A DNA stretch of 64,000 bases from Actinomyces sp. AC-20-1 (GTDB taxonomy: Bacteria > Actinomycetota > Actinomycetes > Actinomycetales > Actinomycetaceae), in NCBI RefSeq assembly GCF_023369555.1, contig NZ_JACJVC010000003.1, forward strand, positions 124,001-188,000, in the 5' to 3' direction. Positions 59,468 to 64,000 of the stretch are shown here, piece by piece. The translations under genes were made by a program, and so were the position numbers. Positions within the stretch are counted from its first letter, which is position 1. Every line of letters starts with the position of its first letter. Under the pieces are notes generated by a model, which saw only the letters and a program-made list of their open reading frames with translations, was not told where the DNA came from and did not search any database.

Positions 59468-60649
59468 TCAGCCGATGAGGTGCATGACGGCCTTCTGGTA
59501 GAGGTCGACGTAGTGGTAGTCGCGGGCGGCGGCGGCCTCGGCGTCGAAGTCCTCGTAGGCGGAGCGGTCGTTGACGAAGTCCTCCAGCGACTCGCCCTCG
59601 GCGAGGGTGGACTCGCCGAGCTCGTAGATGCCGGACAGCGTGAGGGCCTCCTGGACCTCCGGGTCGGCCCGGAAGGCCTTGGCCTTCTCGGCGAGCTGGA
59701 GCCACATCTCCATGTTGGCGGCCGCGGACTCCCACACACCGCCCATGCCGTCGGTGCGCGAGGGCTTGTAGTCGAAGTGGATCGGGCCGTCGTAGCGCGG
59801 GCCGCCGTTGGGGAAGCCGTTGACGATGAGGTCGACGGTGAAGAAGGCGCTGAGCAGGTCGCCGTGGCCGAAGACGAGGTCCTGGTCGTACTTCAGGCCC
59901 TTCTGGCCGTTGAGGTCGATGTGGAAGAGCTTGCCGGCGTTGAGGGCCTGGGCGATGCCGTGGGTGTAGTTGAGGTTGGCCATCTGCTCGTGACCGACCT
60001 CGGGGTTGAGGCCGACGACGTCACCGTTGTCGAGCTCGGCGATGAGGGCGAGGGCGTGGCCGACGGTGGGAAGGAAGATGTCACCGCGGGGCTCGTTGGG
60101 CTTGGGCTCGAGGCCGATCTTGAGGTCGTAGCCCTTGTCCTTGATGTACTGGGCGACGGTGTCCAGACCCTCCTTGTAGCGGTTCATGGCCGCGTTGACG
60201 TCCTTGGAGGAGTCGTACTCGGCGCCCTCGCGCCCGCCCCACATGACGAAAGTCTTGGCGCCGAGCTCGGCGGCGAGGTCGACGTTGCGCAGGAGCTTGC
60301 GCAGGCCGAAGCGGCGGATGGAGCGGTCGTTGTTGGTCAGGCCGCCGTCCTTGAAGATCGGGTGGGTGAAGGTGTTGGTGGTGACCATCTCGATGGTCAG
60401 GCCGGTGGCGTCGCAGGTGTCCTTGAGCCTGCCGACGATCTCGGCGCGCTCGGTGTCGGTGGCGTCGAAGGGGAAGACGTCGTTGTCGTGGAAGGTGATG
60501 CCCCAGGCGCCGAGCTCGGCGAGCTTCTCGGTGTACTCCCAGGGCTTGAGGGCGGCACGGGTCCTGTCACCGAAGGGGTCGGCGGCGAGCCAGCCGACGG
60601 TCCACAGACCGAACGAGAACTTGTCTTCCTTGGTGGGCTTACGGACCAC
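59468..60649 (-). CDS. xylA: Xylose isomerase
   Basis: Converts D-xylose to D-xylulose with two divalent metals. 393 residues, the length of actinobacterial class-I XylA. The N-terminus [18 protein letters not shown], catalytic His in [15 protein letters not shown] (about residue 54), [15 protein letters not shown], the metal-binding Glu-Lys of [15 protein letters not shown] (about residues 180-190) and [15 protein letters not shown] with [16 protein letters not shown] are all present. A GTG at 60649 with GGAGGAGCG ahead is the start; an ATG 45 bases further upstream lacks a ribosome site. Divergent from xylR; operator and promoter at 60698-60738. Confidence 0.97.
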   Translation of the reverse strand: MVRKPTKEDKFSFGLWTVGWLAADPFGDRTRAALKPWEYTEKLAELGAWGITFHDNDVFPFDATDTERAEIVGRLKDTCDATGLTIEMVTTNTFTHPIFKDGGLTNNDRSIRRFGLRKLLRNVDLAAELGAKTFVMWGGREGAEYDSSKDVNAAMNRYKEGLDTVAQYIKDKGYDLKIGLEPKPNEPRGDIFLPTVGHALALIAELDNGDVVGLNPEVGHEQMANLNYTHGIAQALNAGKLFHIDLNGQKGLKYDQDLVFGHGDLLSAFFTVDLIVNGFPNGGPRYDGPIHFDYKPSRTDGMGGVWESAAANMEMWLQLAEKAKAFRADPEVQEALTLSGIYELGESTLAEGESLEDFVNDRSAYEDFDAEAAAARDYHYVDLYQKAVMHLIG

Positions 60650-60697
60650 AGTCGCTCCTCCTCGAGCTCGACGCCCCAGACTCGGGGCATCCATTTG

Positions 60698-60738
60698 TTT
60701 GTTGGCGCAACTATGACATGCCGGTGAGGTAAGGTCAA
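60698..60738 (-). promoter_or_regulatory. xylA promoter with XylR operator
   Basis: Minus-strand TTGACC (60733-60738), 17-base spacer, CATAGT (60710-60715). GTTGGCGCAAC (60701-60711), an inverted repeat GTTG-N3-CAAC, overlaps the -10, and the longer TTTGTTGGCGCA (60698-60709) recurs in near-identical form at the xylF promoter. The position just ahead of xylR allows control of both divergent genes. Confidence 0.75.
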
Positions 60739-60742
60739 GGCC

Positions 60743-61996
60743 GTGGTCACCAGCAACTGGACCCCGACACCGATGTCGGCGCCGTCCGCCTCGACTCCGC
60801 CCGCAACCGCGTCAGCGCGCCAGTCCACGCTGCGCACGGCGAACCTCGCGCTCGTCGCCCGGAAGGTCCTGTCCTCCCGCGAGCCGATCTCCCGCGCCGA
60901 CGTCGCGGCCGCCACCGGCATGACCCGCTCGACGGCCTCGCGCCTGGCCGACGACCTCGTCGACGCCGGCATCCTCGCCGAGCTCGCCCCGGTGCCCGCC
61001 ACCGGCCCCGGGCGCCCGGCCGTCCCCCTCGCCCCACCGCACGGCACCTTCGTCGCGCTCGGGCTGGAGGTCAACGTCACCCACATGGCGGTGCGCGCCA
61101 TCGACCTGTCCGGCGAGATGCTCGCTGAGAGGATCGTCCTCGACGACTTCGCCGGCTCCGACCCCGCCGTCGTGCTCACCCGCCTGTCCCGCCTGCTCGC
61201 CGACGTCCTCGCGCTCGGCGCCGTCGGCCGCGCCCGCCTCGTCGGTGCCGCGCTGGCACTGCCCGGCCTCGTGAGCGACGGAGTCCTGCTGCGCGCCCCC
61301 AACCTCGGCTGGTCCGAGGTGCGCCCGGCCGACCACCTCGCCCCCGTGCTCGCGCCCGCCGGCCTGGGGCTGCTCGTGGGCAACGAGGCGAACTTCGGCG
61401 CCCTCACCGTGGGCCGCGAGCGCCCCACCTCCGCCTACCAGCACCCCTCCTACATCTACCTGTCCGGGGAGAACGGCATCGGTGCGGGGATCGTGCGCGA
61501 GGGGCGCGTCATCATCGGGGCCTCGGGCTTCGCCGGGGAGATCGGGCACGTGCAGATCGACCCCGCGGGCCCCCTGTGCTCCTGCGGCAACCGGGGCTGC
61601 CTCGAGCGCTATGCGGGGCGCCGCGTCATCCTGCGTGCCGCGGGCCTCGCCGACGACGACTCCCCCGAGACGCTGGTCTCCGCCTACGAGGCCGGCGACG
61701 CCCAGGCGGTCGCCGCCGTCGAGGCGGCCGCGCACGCGCTGGGCGTGGGCCTGGGCGGCGCGATCAACCTGCTCGACATCCCGGTGGTGGTCCTGGGTGG
61801 GCACCTCGCCCCGCTCACGCGGATCCTGCGCCCGCTGCTGACTGAGGAGCTGGGCCAGCGGGTGCTGGCCTCCTCCTGGTCCGTCCCCGAGGTGGTGCAG
61901 GCCGACGGCGACCAGATACCGGGGGCGACCGGCGCCGCCTGGACCCTGCTCGAGCAGGTCGTCGCCGACCCCGTCGCCTGGATGCGGGCCGACTGA
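60743..61996 (+). CDS. xylR: ROK-family xylose repressor XylR
   Basis: Repressor of 417 residues. An N-terminal winged helix-turn-helix ([44 protein letters not shown], residues about 34-77) is joined to a ROK sugar-kinase-like domain with [32 protein letters not shown] and the zinc motif [12 protein letters not shown] (about residue 280). In the family, xylose or glucose binding releases DNA. GTG start at 60743 with AAGGTCAAGG upstream; an ATG at 60773 is an alternative. Divergent from xylA, 93 bases apart, sharing the operator. Controls xylAB and, by the shared motif, xylFGH. Confidence 0.92.
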   Translation: MVTSNWTPTPMSAPSASTPPATASARQSTLRTANLALVARKVLSSREPISRADVAAATGMTRSTASRLADDLVDAGILAELAPVPATGPGRPAVPLAPPHGTFVALGLEVNVTHMAVRAIDLSGEMLAERIVLDDFAGSDPAVVLTRLSRLLADVLALGAVGRARLVGAALALPGLVSDGVLLRAPNLGWSEVRPADHLAPVLAPAGLGLLVGNEANFGALTVGRERPTSAYQHPSYIYLSGENGIGAGIVREGRVIIGASGFAGEIGHVQIDPAGPLCSCGNRGCLERYAGRRVILRAAGLADDDSPETLVSAYEAGDAQAVAAVEAAAHALGVGLGGAINLLDIPVVVLGGHLAPLTRILRPLLTEELGQRVLASSWSVPEVVQADGDQIPGATGAAWTLLEQVVADPVAWMRAD

Positions 61997-62045
61997 GCGG
62001 CTCCGCCGGCACCGTCGGCCCGCTTTCGTAGGTCTCTCCCGGCCG

Positions 62046-62403
62046 GCCCGCAACCTGCTCCGCCTCGACGAGGTCTCCGCAGTACCCGATCTCGCCGAGA
62101 GGCTCAGCACTCTCGGACTGTGGTTCTTCGCCATGGCCCTCGGGCGGACACCGCCGGCCGGCACTGTCGTACTCGAAGATGGCAGGGGCGCCTTGTCAAC
62201 AGCCACCGGAAGGTCGGAGGAAGGCGCTTCGCCTTGGCGCACGAGCTCAGCCACCATCTTGTCCAGGAGGACTACACCATCGACTGGCGAGTGGCCTCCC
62301 ACTCCCGAGTGGGCGATGTCGAGCCCCTTATGGACCGGTTTGCGCGCACCTTCCTCATTCCAGAGCCGGCTCTACGAGAGGCATGGCAGCACGGTGGGAC
62401 CGG
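62046..62403 (+). pseudogene. Remnant of an ImmA/IrrE-type (DUF955) zinc metallopeptidase
   Basis: Decayed coding sequence in a 439-base gap between xylR and the next LacI gene. One frame from 62046 gives LLRLDEVSAVPDLAERLSTLGLWFFAMALG and APAGTVVLEDGRG-like sequence to about 62193; the frame then changes and continues as LVNSHRKVGGRRFALAHELSHHLVQED, with an HExxH zinc motif at 62240-62254 (HELSH), and FARTFLIPEPALREAW, ending abruptly near 62403. These are consecutive parts of a DUF955 peptidase of the kind fused or paired with XRE repressors. The N-terminal half, any HTH partner and the C-terminus are missing. It is the only non-carbohydrate gene trace in the window. Confidence 0.72.
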
Positions 62404-62435
62404 GACAGAACGGGCCCGCCCCCATCCCCCTCCGC

Positions 62436-63491
62436 TCAGGAGCGTAGGTCAGCGCTCGCCCGACGCAGACCACGTGCCGGGTTGGGTGGAGCGATCGACT
62501 CACGCTCAATGACCTCGGGATGGATCTCGGCGTGGGGCGGACCACCATCGGCGGCATCGTGATGGCCCAGGAGAAGGTCAACAGCTTGACGTCCGGCAAG
62601 GACGAAGTCCTGTCGGACCGTCGTCAGGCTCGGGCTGAGCTGCGCACCGATGGGAACTCCGTCGAAGCCTGTCACGGAGACATCCTCCGGAACACGTAGA
62701 CCGGCATCCGCCACGGCGCGCATCGCACCCACGGCGATCTCATCGTTGGGACAGACCACCGCCGTCACAGCCTCGCCATAACGTTCGAGGATGTGGGTGC
62801 ACAGACGCCGCCCCTCCTCAGGGGACCACTCCTGGCACCGTGAGACCGGATAAGTTGGCAGACAGGCGTCACGAAGGGCATCAAGAGCCCCGACGGACCG
62901 GCGCTCCGGTGGGTCATTGTTGGGTTGGGCGATGATGAACACGGACGTGTGCCCGAGCTCAATGAGCCTGTTCACCAGCGCACGCGCCCCTTCGTACTCA
63001 TCGAAGGCGACATAGGGACGTTCGGAGGAGGAGACCGTATGCGGCTCCCCGATCGCAACGACCGGCATGTATGTCGGCAGCATCCCGATCACGCGGTGGG
63101 CATCAGCATCGAAATCGATGATGACGACACCGGCGAGCGGGTGTCCCAGCATGGACCGCACGGCATCATCCGCACGCTCGTGGTCCCCGAGGTCGAGGAC
63201 GCAGATGAGCGATGACATCCCAGCGTCACGCGCCTGGCGCTCGACACCTGAGATCGTCTGGGCATAGCCGTAGGTAATCGTGTCGGTGGTCACGATTCCG
63301 AGGGTCTCGGGGCGCCCCGAGACGAGCTGACGGGCAACGGAGTTCCCGTAGTACCCCAGCGCGTCGATGGCACGACGGACCTTCCGGGTCGTGGCCTCAC
63401 TCACCTGGTCTGAGCCGGCCAGGACGCGCGACACGGTGACGGTCGAGACCCCGGCCTCCTGGGCGACGTCTGCGATGGTCGGTCTCTTCAC
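62436..63491 (-). CDS. LacI-family transcriptional regulator
   Basis: Regulator of 351 residues. Helix-turn-helix KRPTIADVAQEAGVSTVTVSRVLAGSDQVSE, followed by YGNSVARQLVSGRPETLGIVTTDTITYGYAQTISGVERQA and the C-terminal VPEDVSVTGFDGVPIGAQLSPSLTTVRQDFVLAGRQAVDLLL. Two GTG starts are possible: 63491, giving the common MKRPTIADVA beginning with AGGTG upstream, and 63503; the former is preferred. Its base composition is noticeably less GC-rich than the rest of the window. It follows an importer permease gene by 48 bases and is likely in that operon, controlling a transporter mostly outside the window. Confidence 0.92.
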   Translation of the reverse strand: MKRPTIADVAQEAGVSTVTVSRVLAGSDQVSEATTRKVRRAIDALGYYGNSVARQLVSGRPETLGIVTTDTITYGYAQTISGVERQARDAGMSSLICVLDLGDHERADDAVRSMLGHPLAGVVIIDFDADAHRVIGMLPTYMPVVAIGEPHTVSSSERPYVAFDEYEGARALVNRLIELGHTSVFIIAQPNNDPPERRSVGALDALRDACLPTYPVSRCQEWSPEEGRRLCTHILERYGEAVTAVVCPNDEIAVGAMRAVADAGLRVPEDVSVTGFDGVPIGAQLSPSLTTVRQDFVLAGRQAVDLLLGHHDAADGGPPHAEIHPEVIERESIAPPNPARGLRRASADLRS

Positions 63492-63539
63492 GGAATCCAG
63501 CACCTACCCACCGTACGCGCTTACCGGTCCTGAACCGAT

Positions 63540-64000
63540 TTAGCCCTTGACTGCTCCGCTCATCATGCCGGCCATGAAGAATCGTTGCAGGAACAGGAAG
63601 ATGAGTGCCACTGGCAGGACGGCGAGCACGGAGGCAGCCATGAGACCACCCCAGTCGATGGAGTTCGCTCCCTTGAACAGCATGATCGCAGGTGTGATGG
63701 TGCGCAGACGTTCGGTCGATATGAAGATGTAACCGAACATGAACTCGTTCCACGCATTGATGAAGGCGTAGAGCCCCACCGAGACAATACTGGGAGTCAT
63801 CACCGGGAGCACCACACGGCGCATGACCTGTACGCGGCTGCACCCATCGATCTCCGCAGCCTCCTCAAGCGAGACGGGAATCGAGTCGTACGCGCTCGAC
63901 AGCATGAAGGTGCACATGGGAATGACAAAGGTCGTGTACGCAAGGATGAGGGACAGATGGGACTCGAGAATCCCTAGGTTTCTCATCGTGATGTACAGCG
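63540..64000 (-). CDS. CUT1 sugar ABC permease, MalG type (partial, 5' end outside window)
   Basis: C-terminal 153 or so codons of a membrane permease. LGILESHLSLILAYTTFVIPMCTFML leads to the ATPase-docking loop VSLEEAAEIDGCSRVQVMRRVVLPVMTP and to the end FMAGMMSGAVKG, all MalG-type. The frame stays open to the window edge (LYITM precedes the first visible Met at 63986), so the start lies to the right. Less GC-rich than most of the window, like its LacI neighbour. Substrate unknown. Confidence 0.9.
   Translation of the reverse strand, partial: LYITMRNLGILESHLSLILAYTTFVIPMCTFMLSSAYDSIPVSLEEAAEIDGCSRVQVMRRVVLPVMTPSIVSVGLYAFINAWNEFMFGYIFISTERLRTITPAIMLFKGANSIDWGGLMAASVLAVLPVALIFLFLQRFFMAGMMSGAVKG

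Overview
The window is very GC-rich DNA from an actinobacterium, most likely a gut- or rumen-type Actinomycetaceae (Actinomyces/Schaalia-like). This is inferred from the base composition, frequent GTG starts, dense ATGA-coupled operons, Tat/lipobox-type substrate-binding proteins and the LacI/ROK plus ABC-transporter style; no rRNA or marker gene fixes the genus. No tRNA, rRNA, insertion sequence, prophage or CRISPR array was seen.

Almost the whole window is one plant cell-wall glycan utilisation island, built of cassettes that each combine glycosidases, an importer and a LacI or ROK regulator. (1) 1-4231, minus: GH127 beta-L-arabinofuranosidase, a lipoprotein binding protein and an LplB-type permease cut by the window edge. 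(2) 4410-9982: two tandem, overlapping LacI genes, then GH27 and GH31 enzymes on the plus strand; an identical 15-bp operator containing a consensus -35 box precedes both GH127 and GH27. (3) 9997-14819, minus: a YtfQ-YtfR-YtfT-YjfF furanose importer. (4) 15054-17457, minus: a decaying binding protein-MalF-MalG cassette (frameshifts and an inferred internal deletion), whose LacI regulator (17595-18602) and operator remain and now mainly face the GH51/GH43 genes (18731-21289). (5) 21455-28527, plus: an MFS transporter, then a nucleoside-hydrolase-like protein, a type-B carboxylesterase and a GH78 alpha-L-rhamnosidase. (6) 28661-34448, minus: GH3 with its own CUT1 importer. (7) 34784-36942, plus: two LacI genes, the second frameshifted. 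(8) 37011-40074, minus: another CUT1 importer, with a divergent CE7 acetylxylan esterase (40293-41297). (9) 41365-50177, minus: LplB/LplC/binding protein, DUF624 protein, GH42 and GH67 alpha-glucuronidase. (10) 50390-53737: a second CE7 esterase and a polyol-type dehydrogenase, divergent from a LacI gene. (11) 53768-61996: a complete D-xylose module: XylFGH importer, XylB, XylA and a ROK repressor XylR with recognisable shared operators. (12) 62046-64000: remains of an ImmA/IrrE metallopeptidase gene, another LacI gene and the start of one more importer.

Together the enzymes would strip arabinofuranose (GH127, GH51, GH43), galactose or arabinopyranose (GH27, GH42), alpha-xylose or alpha-glucose (GH31), 4-O-methylglucuronate (GH67), acetyl groups (two CE7), rhamnose (GH78) and beta-glycosyl/xylosyl units (GH3) from xylan, arabinogalactan or rhamnogalacturonan-derived oligosaccharides. 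None of the glycosidases shows an obvious secretion signal, so the picture is oligosaccharide import followed by intracellular hydrolysis. Xylose can be fully channelled into the pentose phosphate pathway by XylA/XylB encoded here; enzymes for L-arabinose, L-rhamnose and glucuronate breakdown are not in the window, and the CUT1-type importers carry no ATPase gene here.
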